This document shows, in pieces, positions 30,892 through 41,171 of a stretch of DNA of 64,000 nt. The stretch covers positions 1 through 64,000 of the forward strand of contig JAOAPI010000029.1 in assembly GCA_025462865.1 (NCBI GenBank). Reading direction: 5' to 3'. This stretch comes from Candidatus Sulfotelmatobacter sp. (GTDB lineage Bacteria; Acidobacteriota; Terriglobia; Terriglobales; Acidobacteriaceae). How positions within the stretch are numbered: the first letter of the stretch is position 1; each line of letters begins with the position of its first letter. The position numbers were made by a program, and so were the translations under genes. The notes beneath the pieces are model-generated. The model ran no database searches. It saw only the letters and a list, made by a program, of their open reading frames with translations, and had not been told where the DNA came from.

Positions 30892-31902
30892 CTATCCAGC
30901 TGCCCCTGCCCCGCGAGAGAGGAAATCTGCTGTTCCTGTCCTCACCAGTCGCTCAAACTGGTCGAAGATCTTCGGATCCCACCATCCCTTTGCTACTTCC
31001 TCTTTCATCGTTTGCAGCGCATCAGTAATGGAAAAAGCCTTCTTATACGGTCGGTCAGTGGTCAGCGCGTCATAAACATCTACAATCTGCAGGACACGGG
31101 CGGTAACCGGAATAGCTTCTCCCCGCAGCCCATCGGGATAGCCCGAGCCGTCGAGCTTCTCGTGGTGATGCCGGATGATCGGAAGTACAAAACGGAAGGA
31201 TTTCAATGGCGCACAAATGCGCTCGCCTACTACAGAATGCGCGCGGATAATTGTCCATTCGTCGGGCGTCAATCGCCCGGGCTTCAGCAGAATCGCATCC
31301 GGCACGGCAATCTTTCCAACGTCGTGCACGATTCCAGCACGCCGCAGCGCGGTAATTTGATCCTCTGCAAGATCCAGTTGTTCACCTAAACGAGCTGAAT
31401 ACTCCGCCAGACGTTCACAGTGACCATGAGTGTAGGGATCTTTTCCTTCAATGCTGCGCGCAAGCGTGAACAGGACCGACTCAGCTCGCTCCAGTTCGTC
31501 CGTGCGCAGCTTAAGCCTCAGAAGAGACCGTACGCGTGCAAGCAGTTCGGTTCTATCGACCGGACGGGTCAGAAAATCATCCGCTCCCACCTTGATGCCC
31601 TCGATCCGATCCTGCCTGTCAGAAAGAGCTGTGATCAAAATCACGGGTATCAAATACGTGTCTGGGTTGTTTTTGATTTTCTCGCAAGCCTCAAAACCGG
31701 TGAGGCGCGGCATCATCACGTCCAATAGCACTAGGTCGACTTGAGTTTTGACTAACTCCTGAATGACTTCTTCGCCGTCGGAAACGGTGATGACTTTAAA
31801 ACCTTGAGTTGTGAGGAGTTCCTCTAATAGTTCGCGGTTCGCGATTTGGTCGTCGGCGACCAGGATGGTGCCGGTGACAGATTGATGCGACTTAGAGAAC
31901 AT
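30892..31902 (-). CDS. RpfG-type response regulator with HD-GYP phosphodiesterase
   Basis: Receiver ILVADDQIANRELL...LLDVMMPRLTG; HDVGKIAVPD, RHHHEKLDGSGYPDGL. Confidence 0.95.
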   Translation of the reverse strand: MFSKSHQSVTGTILVADDQIANRELLEELLTTQGFKVITVSDGEEVIQELVKTQVDLVLLDVMMPRLTGFEACEKIKNNPDTYLIPVILITALSDRQDRIEGIKVGADDFLTRPVDRTELLARVRSLLRLKLRTDELERAESVLFTLARSIEGKDPYTHGHCERLAEYSARLGEQLDLAEDQITALRRAGIVHDVGKIAVPDAILLKPGRLTPDEWTIIRAHSVVGERICAPLKSFRFVLPIIRHHHEKLDGSGYPDGLRGEAIPVTARVLQIVDVYDALTTDRPYKKAFSITDALQTMKEEVAKGWWDPKIFDQFERLVRTGTADFLSRGAGAAG

Positions 31903-32207
31903 ACATCTACTCCGGCAGACCTACTAAGAGTGGCACAGGGAGATGCGTAACCTCTAATTACCGAAGTCATACTTTTGTGATCGCGTCCGGATTGTGTAAC
32001 TAGTGAAAGGGTAACTAAACTAAGGTGAAGTTTCCTAAATGAGACCGCTTGTGTGACCGGACGTGTGCACCCGATGTCTCTACATGTGAGCGCACCAAAG
32101 ACGTGCTGCTCGCCCCCCCGTTGCGTAGCGAGGCTTTGAGCAAGCAACGCTGTTTCCAACATTCCTGCACCGACATTTCAATACCGGGAGGTTTGAATCG
32201 TGAGCAA

Positions 32208-34601
32208 CTAAGAATCAACGATGGGGACTCGCGTTTTGAGAGAAGCCACGGTCACAACGTCCCGACCGAGGGCTTTCGATTCATAGAGGCATTGATCCGC
32301 TATTTGGAGCAACTCATCCGCTGCTGAAGCGTGCTCCGGAAACGCTGCTACACCCGCCGAGATTGAAAGCGCGCCAAGATTCTGCTTTTTGTATTGCAAC
32401 CGCAGGCTCTTTACCTCGGAGCGCAATGCGTTCGCACGGAGAGCTGCGTTCTGCGCCGAGGACTCAGGCAGGATGATCGCGAACTCCTCCCCGCCATAGC
32501 GGCAACATATGTCGGTGCCCCGAAAGAAAGTGCGAAACAGGTCGGCAAGGGACTGGAGCACCATGTCTCCTGCATCGTGGCCGAACGTATCATTGAACTT
32601 CTTGAAGTGATCGAGGTCGAGGAAAAGAACAGCCAACGACTGCTTTTTGCGGCTGGCTATTTGTAATTCTCTTTCCAGCGACTCCTCCAGGAAGCGCCGA
32701 TTGAACAGGCGAGTGAGCGGATCACGAATCGACTGTTCACGAAGCGTTTCGCGCAGCTGAAGACTGGCTAGCGAAAGGGCGATATGCGAGGCCACGCTGA
32801 TGGCCAGTTGCTGACGAGATTCCCTTAAACTCCCCGTCCGGGAACTGTTTGGGACAGGGGTTGTATCCTCGAACTCGAGATGCAGGACACCAATTGTATT
32901 TCCCTGCGCGACCATCTGTATGCACAGACACTCAGTGATTAAACCCTGAGTCAAATGTTGGCAAGCGATGCCACTACCAGAAGATTCGCTCCAGTGAGGC
33001 TGGCCTCGGCGGAGAGACCAGCATGCATCGGGAGGAAATGTAGGCGCTAGCGAGTCCCTTTTGCCCCACCGAACTGCTGCTTCGACGAGGTCTCGCGACG
33101 ACCTGAACAGATAGAGGGCCCCGGAAGGAGCTTCGGTAAAAAGCTTCTGCATGTAGTCGGCCGCGACAGCGCAGGCTTCCTGAACCGACCCACTACACTG
33201 CAGCAGCGCCGCCATTTCATTCAGTACGGTCATCTGCTTTGTGTGGAATTCCAATTCCTTCACTAATAGGTCCAATGACTCCGCATGTTGCCGCTGTACT
33301 TCTTTCGCCCGCAGCTGTTCAGAAATGTCCTCATAGATCAGGTACGCGCCTCGTACCTCACTGTTTAGGAGTAACGGGACGCCATGCAGTGCCAGGTCAA
33401 GAAGTTTCCCGTCCTTGCGCCGTTGTCGCACTGTTCTTTGTAATGCGTTACCGGCGAATATTTGCGGGATTAGTTGCGCGGAGTCCGTGGCCTCATCATC
33501 ATGGATCCCCATACTCGCGATGTCCATCGAGGCGAGTTCGCGTCGGTCGTACTGGAAGAGTTTTTCGAAGGCGGGATTCGCCAGTTCCACACCACCCTCC
33601 CGGTCAAGAACGGCGATCCCCAGGGGACTATTTTGAATCAGGGAATCTAAATAGGTGGTTTGTTCATTCAGGTCAATTGCCAGGCGGTGTCGCTCACTGA
33701 CCTCGGATCCCACGATGAGTCCTACCGCTGACAGCACCAGCATGAGCAGGGCGACCTTGGCGAACAGGGCTGGGGTTGGGGGGAACAAATGCATCGCGAC
33801 TACGATTCCGAAATTTAGTGCCAACAGGCCTGAGACAACCCGCCGGACCCCATGACGCATTGCAATCCAGATGATCGGAATGAAACACAGGTAAAAATGA
33901 TCGTAACGCCCGTCCTTGGTGCCGAACATCATCCAAAGTACGGCCGCTATCGTCAATCCCTGGCCACAGGCTTCTGCTAGCATGCCAGGCGTGAGCATTG
34001 TTCTGCCGGAATGGGCTCCGCTTGACGGGGACTGGACGGGCGTCGGCGTAAGCCATTTCCGAACATACGGAAATACATGGACGAGAAGAAAAGGTGCAAT
34101 ACCCACTAAGCCGATGGTGTCTCCCAGAAACCACCCCAGCGCAGAGGACTTGTATTCACCCCACTTAATGCTGTGATCCGCAATCAGACACGCCACACCA
34201 ATGATGGCTGCTCCTACAGCAGCTGCCGCACTCACCAAAACATAGCGGACCACATCTCGTCGTCGGCGCAGCCCAAGATCGATTTGCGCAGGACCACGCA
34301 ACACGTATGCAGCCGCCCCATAAAAAAGCGCGATTCCGGCGGAGCCAACCGTGTTGCTGAAGGACATGACTGGCTGGGCATATAGAACCCTGCCGGCAAA
34401 AGTATCCGCAAGACAGGCCAGAAGCGCATACCACGGGCTGACTCCCAACATCAGCGCCATAACCAGACCAATCGCGGGATACCAGGCAACGAACCCAACG
34501 CGAGAAAAGAAAATGACTTCGGGACGGTTCAGCAGAAGGTATAGCAGCACGAACGAAAGGGAAACCAGAGCGTGGCGAGCGAGGGTGCGGCGCGAATACA
34601 T
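32208..34601 (-). CDS. MASE1-like membrane sensor with PAS, GAF and GGDEF (diguanylate cyclase)
   Basis: N-terminal multi-TM region, PAS, GAF-like region, CCRYGGEEFAIILPE. Confidence 0.92.
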   Translation of the reverse strand: MYSRRTLARHALVSLSFVLLYLLLNRPEVIFFSRVGFVAWYPAIGLVMALMLGVSPWYALLACLADTFAGRVLYAQPVMSFSNTVGSAGIALFYGAAAYVLRGPAQIDLGLRRRRDVVRYVLVSAAAAVGAAIIGVACLIADHSIKWGEYKSSALGWFLGDTIGLVGIAPFLLVHVFPYVRKWLTPTPVQSPSSGAHSGRTMLTPGMLAEACGQGLTIAAVLWMMFGTKDGRYDHFYLCFIPIIWIAMRHGVRRVVSGLLALNFGIVVAMHLFPPTPALFAKVALLMLVLSAVGLIVGSEVSERHRLAIDLNEQTTYLDSLIQNSPLGIAVLDREGGVELANPAFEKLFQYDRRELASMDIASMGIHDDEATDSAQLIPQIFAGNALQRTVRQRRKDGKLLDLALHGVPLLLNSEVRGAYLIYEDISEQLRAKEVQRQHAESLDLLVKELEFHTKQMTVLNEMAALLQCSGSVQEACAVAADYMQKLFTEAPSGALYLFRSSRDLVEAAVRWGKRDSLAPTFPPDACWSLRRGQPHWSESSGSGIACQHLTQGLITECLCIQMVAQGNTIGVLHLEFEDTTPVPNSSRTGSLRESRQQLAISVASHIALSLASLQLRETLREQSIRDPLTRLFNRRFLEESLERELQIASRKKQSLAVLFLDLDHFKKFNDTFGHDAGDMVLQSLADLFRTFFRGTDICCRYGGEEFAIILPESSAQNAALRANALRSEVKSLRLQYKKQNLGALSISAGVAAFPEHASAADELLQIADQCLYESKALGRDVVTVASLKTRVPIVDS

Positions 34602-34798
34602 AAACGGAACCTCGATGCCAGTTTTAGTGATGTGAGTGGTTCGGCTGCGCGATTTATGATCCGCCTCCGGATGCGCACGCTCGTCTAGCTATAGGTGAAC
34701 ATGCCCAAACCGATCTTGCTGCAGAATTCAGACTTCTTAAATTACCTAAGTAATTGCAAATTAGAGCGAACTGTAAATCTTCCTAAATGTGATGCATT

Positions 34799-35426
34799 GT
34801 GCGCCGGTTCTCTGCGAGGGCTTCGGCAAGCCCGTTCCATTATGAGCGACGTCTCACTCTACAAGAGATGAGGGCAGTAATCGTTGCAGAAAGGGAGCCC
34901 TTTAAGACCTACTACTGGATACTGGCTGAGACGGGACTTCGTGCCGGCGAGATTGGCGCTCTAACGGTGGCCAAGCTTCTCCTGGAACAGGGTGCCATTC
35001 GCATCTCGCAGAGCGTGTGGCGTGGAACAATTCAAACGGTAAAGTCAAGAAAAGGCAATCGCATCTGTGAGATCTCTCCATTATTGGTGGGGCATCTTCG
35101 CAGTTACGCGCGCTCTTGGCGACCAAATCCGTCAAACCTGTTGTTCGCCACACGCAACGGAACGCCGTGGGATATCGACACGATACGCAAGCGCAAGCTC
35201 TGTCCCTTGCTCGAGAAGTTGGGAATCGAGGCGCTACGGTTTCCATGCGTTTCGTCACGGCAAAGCGACCGCGATGGGTCAGGAGCAGGTCGCGATAGCT
35301 ACCCGTCAAAATCGACTCGGTCAGTCCCACGCGCGAACAACGATGGGATACACGCACGCAATTACAGAAGATGGACGCCGCTTCGCGGCGCGCCTCGGGC
35401 AACAGCTGATGATGGGCTCTGCCTGA
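34799..35426 (+). pseudogene. Decayed tyrosine recombinase/integrase (catalytic domain only, frameshifted near 35237)
   Basis: ETGLRAGEIGAL (Arg I) in one frame; GFHAFRHGKATAMG (HxxR) and TTMGYTHA (Tyr) in the next. Confidence 0.85.
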
Positions 35427-35496
35427 ATTTTGGACCCAATTGGGCCTCGATTGTTTTTGGGGGAGAAGCCAAGTGATTGGAAAGACTAAGCTAGAT

Positions 35497-35573
<77 letters not shown>

Positions 35574-35840
35574 TTTCGATCATAATCAATGACATCGACA
35601 TCGTCAAACTTCCCAGCCCTTATCCCGTCGCGTGACCTCTTTAATTCTTCGCTCTTCGCTCCATCGGTCGATCTAGTTGGAACCCGTCGAACCGCGAACG
35701 TTCGGAAACCTGGTTTCCTTCTAAAAAATCTTCGACCTCACGCCAACCGCATCCAAAGTCTCGTTCCCGGCATCGAACAAACGCTGAAGTTTGTCCGGAT
35801 TAAAAACTCAATTGGTTACGCGGCAAGGAGAACATCGTTT

Positions 35841-36473
35841 ATGGCCAAGAAGGATCTCAACGCAAAAGCGCCCGCCAGTGAGCGGCGCGTCAGCGCGCAG
35901 CCTCGCCTTCATCAGCGTGCTGCCGAAATTCAAAAGTATGGAACCGTCTCGCACATGTTGCCTCTCGATCTGGAGGAACCCGTCCGCCTCGAAATGACTG
36001 AACAGCTCAACCTGATGCTGGCCGATACCATCACTCTGCGAGATCTCTACAAGAAATCGCATTGGCAAGTGGCCGGACCAACTTTCTATCAGCTCCATCT
36101 TTTGTTCGACAAGCACCATGAAGAGCAGGCGGAAATTGTGGATACGATCGCCGAACGGATTCAACTTCTCGGCGGCATCTCCATTGCCATGGCGGCTGAC
36201 GTGGCCGAGACGACGCGAATCGAGCGTCCGCCGAAGGGCAGGGAAGAAGTTCCAGTACAGATTTCGCGCCTTCTTGACGCACACCAAATCATCGTTGGTA
36301 ACTGCCGCAAATTGGCAGATCGTTCCGACAAGCTGGGCGACGCGGGCACCAACGATCTCGTCGTCAGCGACATATTGCGCACCAATGAATTGCAAATCTG
36401 GTTCCTCAGCGAGCACTTGGTGGATGCTCCCCTGGTGCTCGCAGATCAGACACGGCTGCGCGACGCCAGCTAA
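35841..36473 (+). CDS. Dps/ferritin-like DNA-protection protein
   Basis: LYKKSHWQVAGPTFYQLHLLFDKHHEEQAEIVDTIAERIQLLGG typical Dps ferroxidase region. Confidence 0.93.
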   Translation: MAKKDLNAKAPASERRVSAQPRLHQRAAEIQKYGTVSHMLPLDLEEPVRLEMTEQLNLMLADTITLRDLYKKSHWQVAGPTFYQLHLLFDKHHEEQAEIVDTIAERIQLLGGISIAMAADVAETTRIERPPKGREEVPVQISRLLDAHQIIVGNCRKLADRSDKLGDAGTNDLVVSDILRTNELQIWFLSEHLVDAPLVLADQTRLRDAS

Positions 36474-36667
36474 GCCACCTTGCCACTAGTTCAACTTGAA
36501 AGCGAAACTGAGCAGGCTCCCATCAAGGAGCCTGTGTCTTTTTCAGTGTCTTCCGATCCTCGCCGACGAATATCGCGTGCTGCTTTGGTTCTCCTGTAGC
36601 AAATTAGAAACTTCTCCGATAAACAAATACCAGCTAATATTGAACTCGCCGTTAAAGCAACCCAGAC

Positions 36668-37792
36668 ATGCCATCTTCTCTCGAACAGATTCTTTCCAGC
36701 TACGATGACCACGCCCCGCTGGCGCAAGCCTCAACCATTCCCGCTGCCTGGTATGTCGACCCGCGCATCGCGGAACTCGAGCGCCTCACCGTTTTCAGCA
36801 AGACCTGGCAACTGGTTGCGCGCACCGACCAACTCCAAACGCCCGGACAGTTCATATCCACAATGGTTGCCGGAGAACCTGTCGTCGTGGTTCGCGGGAG
36901 TGACGGAGTTCTTCGCGCCTTCTACAACGTCTGCCGCCACCACGCTGCTGCTGTCGTCACTCAGCCCTGCGGTCAGGCTGCGCTGTTACATTGTCCATAT
37001 CACGGTTGGAATTACGGTCTTGATGGATCGCTAAAAGGGATGCCTGAGTTCGAAGGAGTCGAGAATTTCGATCGCGCGCAAAATGGCCTGGTTCCCATCC
37101 GCGTCGAAACCTGGGAATGTTTCGTCTTCGTGAACCTCGACAACAATGCCGCGCCCTTGCTCGAATTTCTCGGAGGTCTCGTCAAGCGTATTGCTCCTCT
37201 GGGCATCAGCAAATTGCATTACTTCGACCGCCGCACCTACAACATTCATTGCAACTGGAAGGTCTTTGTCGATAATTACCTCGACGGCGGCTACCACGTC
37301 CCACACCTGCATAAGGGTTTGAATTCAGTCCTCGATTACAAGCAGTACACCATCGAGAATGAAGATCGCTATTGCCTGCAATCCAGTCCCATGGTCGCGT
37401 CTGATGAAGACGCGGCGATGGGAGCCGCGCGCAAAGGCGATCGCGCATGGTACTTCTGGCAGCATCCCAACCTGATGATCAACTGCTATGAGGGATACAT
37501 GGATACAAATCTCGTGATTCCCGTCAACGTCGATCACTGCACCGTGATCTTTGATTTCTATTTCGCCGGCATCGGCGAGGCGCACCGCGAATACAACGAA
37601 CAGTCGGTGAACGTCGGCAATCGCGTGCAAGAAGAAGATTTGGGTATTTGCGAAGACGTTCAGCGCGGTCTGAAGTCGCGAGCCTATCGCGCCGGACGCC
37701 TTTCTGTTCGGCGTGAGGCAGGGGAACAATTATTTCACCGTCTACTCGCCGCCGATCTCAAGCGCCCCACCACTTCGCCCGTAGAGACGTAG
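36668..37792 (+). CDS. Rieske-type aromatic ring-hydroxylating oxygenase alpha subunit
   Basis: CRHHAAAVV...LLHCPYHGWNYGLDG Rieske site; DNYLDGGYHVPHLH mononuclear iron site. Confidence 0.93.
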   Translation: MPSSLEQILSSYDDHAPLAQASTIPAAWYVDPRIAELERLTVFSKTWQLVARTDQLQTPGQFISTMVAGEPVVVVRGSDGVLRAFYNVCRHHAAAVVTQPCGQAALLHCPYHGWNYGLDGSLKGMPEFEGVENFDRAQNGLVPIRVETWECFVFVNLDNNAAPLLEFLGGLVKRIAPLGISKLHYFDRRTYNIHCNWKVFVDNYLDGGYHVPHLHKGLNSVLDYKQYTIENEDRYCLQSSPMVASDEDAAMGAARKGDRAWYFWQHPNLMINCYEGYMDTNLVIPVNVDHCTVIFDFYFAGIGEAHREYNEQSVNVGNRVQEEDLGICEDVQRGLKSRAYRAGRLSVRREAGEQLFHRLLAADLKRPTTSPVET

Positions 37793-37827
37793 CTTGCTAC
37801 GTCTCTGCATCCGAATCACATTCATTC

Positions 37828-39270
37828 CTATTCCGATTCCTGTTCCCGCCGCATCGCTCGCAAATCGATCCCCAAATGCTCAGCCTTCTTATAAAGATGG
37901 CTTCGCTCCAGTCCCAGGGACTTCGCGGCCAAACTCACATTGGAATGGCTACGCCTTAATTCCGCCAGAATTACTTCTCGCTCAAAACCATCCACGCGAT
38001 CAGACAGCGTCCCCGATGCGAATGTAGCGGACCCTGCCACGCCGGTCCCACCCTTCGGCATAGCAACCTCCACCGTCGCCAGGTCCACCTGCCCGTCAGT
38101 GGCCAACAGCATCAACCGCTCAACCATGTTACGCAGCTCCCGCACATTGCCCGGCCACGCTTGAGACTGCAATGCCGCGATTACCTCCGGGGAGAAGGGA
38201 ATTGCCTTCCATCCGTTCTGGGCGCTGACTTGCGCCGCAAAATGCGCGACCAATGCCGGGATATCTTCCCGCCGTTCTCGCAAGGGCGGCAGCACAAGCG
38301 GGAAAACATAAATCCGATGAAACAGATCCTGTCGGAATTTCTGCTCGCGCACCCGCGCTTCCAGAGCGCGATGGGTCGCCAGTACCACTCGCACATCCAC
38401 GCTGACTGGCTTGTCACCACCGATGCGCTCCACTTCTCCCTCTTCCAGCACGCGCAACAATTTGGCCTGCATTGTCAGCGGCATGTCGCCAATCTCATCC
38501 AGAAAAATCGTGCCATGATTCGCCTGCTCAAATTTTCCGATGTGCCGTCCTGCTGCGCCCGTGAACGATCCCTTCTCGTGTCCGAAAAGTTCCGACTCAA
38601 TCAGCTCCGCCGGGACCGCCGCGCAGTTGAGAGTGACAAACGCACCGCCGGACCGACCACTGCGCTCGTGTATCGTTCGCGCCACCAGTTCTTTTCCCGT
38701 GCCCGTCTCTCCCAGAATGCAAACCCGCGTTTCGCTCGCCGCGACACGATCCACTTGCGCCATCACCCGCTGCATTACGGCGCCCTGCCACACAATCTCA
38801 TGTTTGCCCAGGCGCTGCTTGAGCTGCTGGTTTTCACTCTCCAGCCGCCGCAGTTTCAAAGCATTTTCCACCGTCAGCAGAAGTTTCTCGGTGGAGATAG
38901 GCTTCTCCAGAAAATCCAGCGCCCCTAGCCGCGTTGCGCGCACCGCCATTTCGATGTCGGCCTGCCCTGACATCATCACTACCGGGGCTGTCACTCCCTG
39001 GGCTTTCAATTCCTCCAGCAACTCCAGGCCACCCTTTCCTGGCATTACCACGTCCGAGAGAATCACGTCGAACTTCTGCGACTTGGCAAGTTCGAGGGCT
39101 TTGCTCGCGTTGTCGCAGACGGTTGCGTCGTGCCCAGCCAGGCGGAACGCTCGCGCCAGCGACGCGAGAGTATTGGCCTCGTCATCCACGATCAGTAAGT
39201 GTGCTTTCGTTGGCAACAATCCTCCCAATCTGTCAGTTGTTTCAGCCGGACCTGCGCCCATGTTCCGCAT
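37828..39270 (-). CDS. NtrC-family sigma-54-dependent response regulator
   Basis: Receiver; GETGTGKELVARTIH, ESELFGHEKGSFTGA, GNVRELRN, C-terminal HTH. Confidence 0.97.
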   Translation of the reverse strand: MRNMGAGPAETTDRLGGLLPTKAHLLIVDDEANTLASLARAFRLAGHDATVCDNASKALELAKSQKFDVILSDVVMPGKGGLELLEELKAQGVTAPVVMMSGQADIEMAVRATRLGALDFLEKPISTEKLLLTVENALKLRRLESENQQLKQRLGKHEIVWQGAVMQRVMAQVDRVAASETRVCILGETGTGKELVARTIHERSGRSGGAFVTLNCAAVPAELIESELFGHEKGSFTGAAGRHIGKFEQANHGTIFLDEIGDMPLTMQAKLLRVLEEGEVERIGGDKPVSVDVRVVLATHRALEARVREQKFRQDLFHRIYVFPLVLPPLRERREDIPALVAHFAAQVSAQNGWKAIPFSPEVIAALQSQAWPGNVRELRNMVERLMLLATDGQVDLATVEVAMPKGGTGVAGSATFASGTLSDRVDGFEREVILAELRRSHSNVSLAAKSLGLERSHLYKKAEHLGIDLRAMRREQESE

Positions 39271-41065
39271 CCCGCGGTAACTCGATCACGAATGTCGTCC
39301 CTCGTTCTGGTTCACTCTGCACCCGGATTCTGCCCCCATGATCGCTGACTACCGACTGCACAATAGCCAGTCCCAGCCCGCTACCCTGCTGCTTGCTCGT
39401 ATAATAAGGAGTAAAGATTCGTGCCGATTCCTCCGGCGTCAATCCAATTCCCGTATCCGCCACTTCGATGATGACGTTGCTATCGTCGTTTCGCGTGCGC
39501 AAGCTCAGAACTCCGCCGCGGGGCATTGCCTCCTGAGCGTTCAGGACAAGATTTAATATCGCCCGGTGCAGCAAATCCGCATCGGCCTCCACCGGCGCCA
39601 GATGCGGATCCAGCCGCACATCACAATTGATCTTCGCATGTCCCGGCGCTTTCAGTTGCGCCTGAAAGAGCTGGATCACTCCCATGATCAGTTCATTCAC
39701 TTGCACCCGACGAAACTGCGGCTGCGGCATCCTCGAGAATTCGCTGAACCTTTCAATGATCCCTTTCAGATTTGAAATCTCCGCCAACAGCGTTCTTGAA
39801 CTCTCACGGAAGACTTCGTCGAACTGCTCCGGAGTTTGTTGACGTGCTCGTATCAGGTTCTCCACCGTAAGCTGAAGCGGAAACAGCGGATTCTTCAATT
39901 CATGCGCCAGCCGCCGCGCCAACTCCCGCCACGCCGCTACACGCTCCGCTTGTAATAGACGCTCTTTCTGCCCAAGCAGTTCCGTCGTCATTCGGTTGAA
40001 GGAATCTGCCAGTTGTCCCAGTTCGTCATCCCCCAACACATCAACGCGTGCATTCCAATTTCCCAGCGCGACTTCCCGCGCGGCATGCGCCAGCTGTTCC
40101 ACCGGACGAGTCACGCGCGCCGCTGCCCAACTGCTTACAAGAATCGCGATCAGTATTCCTCCGCTGCCGACGATCAGCGCCGCTGATCCAATGCGCCGCA
40201 GCAACTCCACATACGTCCGCCGTGAATTTCCAATCAGCAGAATTGCCAATAATGGACGGTCCTTCCCCGTTCCCGCCCCCAGCAGCGGTATCGCGTGAAA
40301 CACTTCATCTTCCACCTCATTCCCTGACCACCGCACCAGTCTCGTGGTTTCTTCTTCGGAGCGCCGCACCACATCAACCAGGGGCTCCAGCTTTTCGACC
40401 GGACGTAGGCTTTCTTTGGACTCGGCTGAGGGATCCACCAGGAACTCCGGTGAGAAACGGTCGCCGCGGTTCTGATACAGGAGGGCCCGAGTGCCAGCCG
40501 GCATATCCAGAGCAGCCAGAAAACTCCGGTCCAAGCGGCGTCCCCCGATTACATAAATCGGATGATCTCCAATATGAGTCGCAGCAACAGCAAACAGTCC
40601 GAGTGCCGAGGCATCCTGCAATTCTTCCTGCTTCAGAAACGCTCCATGGTCCGCCTCCGAGGGCAGGCTGCCAAAGGCATTATCCGGATGTCCAAACTTT
40701 GCAGGCGACTGAGCGGACGAAATGATCGTACCGTTGCTTTCCACAAATTCAAGAAAGTCGAGCTGACTATCGTCGGCCGTCGTCTTAGCCAACTCAAAAT
40801 ATGGACCCGGATCCGCTGCCGCCCGGTTCAAAGCCGTTGCCATGCGCTTCGCGGCTTCCGAGGCCGCAATTGCCTCCACGCGCCGCGCCACCGCCTCACC
40901 CTGGCGGTTGAACTCTCGCCGGAACTGCGTAACCAGGGCAGCCGTTCTTTCATTCTCACTGCGGTCGAAAGCCCTTCGTGTTACCGCCGACACCAGCCAG
41001 GCGACAGCCGCCACTGACAGAAAAACGGTCAGCGCGAACAGAGTCAGCAACTTTCGGCGGAACAT
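39242..41065 (-). CDS. NtrY-like sensor histidine kinase (HAMP)
   Basis: RRLAHELKNPLFPLQLTVENL H-box; NLVLNAQEAMPRGG; GLGLAIVQSVVSDHGG; overlaps the regulator gene. Confidence 0.93.
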   Translation of the reverse strand: MFRRKLLTLFALTVFLSVAAVAWLVSAVTRRAFDRSENERTAALVTQFRREFNRQGEAVARRVEAIAASEAAKRMATALNRAAADPGPYFELAKTTADDSQLDFLEFVESNGTIISSAQSPAKFGHPDNAFGSLPSEADHGAFLKQEELQDASALGLFAVAATHIGDHPIYVIGGRRLDRSFLAALDMPAGTRALLYQNRGDRFSPEFLVDPSAESKESLRPVEKLEPLVDVVRRSEEETTRLVRWSGNEVEDEVFHAIPLLGAGTGKDRPLLAILLIGNSRRTYVELLRRIGSAALIVGSGGILIAILVSSWAAARVTRPVEQLAHAAREVALGNWNARVDVLGDDELGQLADSFNRMTTELLGQKERLLQAERVAAWRELARRLAHELKNPLFPLQLTVENLIRARQQTPEQFDEVFRESSRTLLAEISNLKGIIERFSEFSRMPQPQFRRVQVNELIMGVIQLFQAQLKAPGHAKINCDVRLDPHLAPVEADADLLHRAILNLVLNAQEAMPRGGVLSLRTRNDDSNVIIEVADTGIGLTPEESARIFTPYYTSKQQGSGLGLAIVQSVVSDHGGRIRVQSEPERGTTFVIELPRDAEHGRRSG

Positions 41066-41171
41066 TATCGATCCAAACTTTCCATGAAAACTTTACGCAT
41101 CGCTCTGGGAATGAGGAATACTTCGCATCATATCTCACGATCCTAACTGCGCGATGCTCGATCCATCTCTC

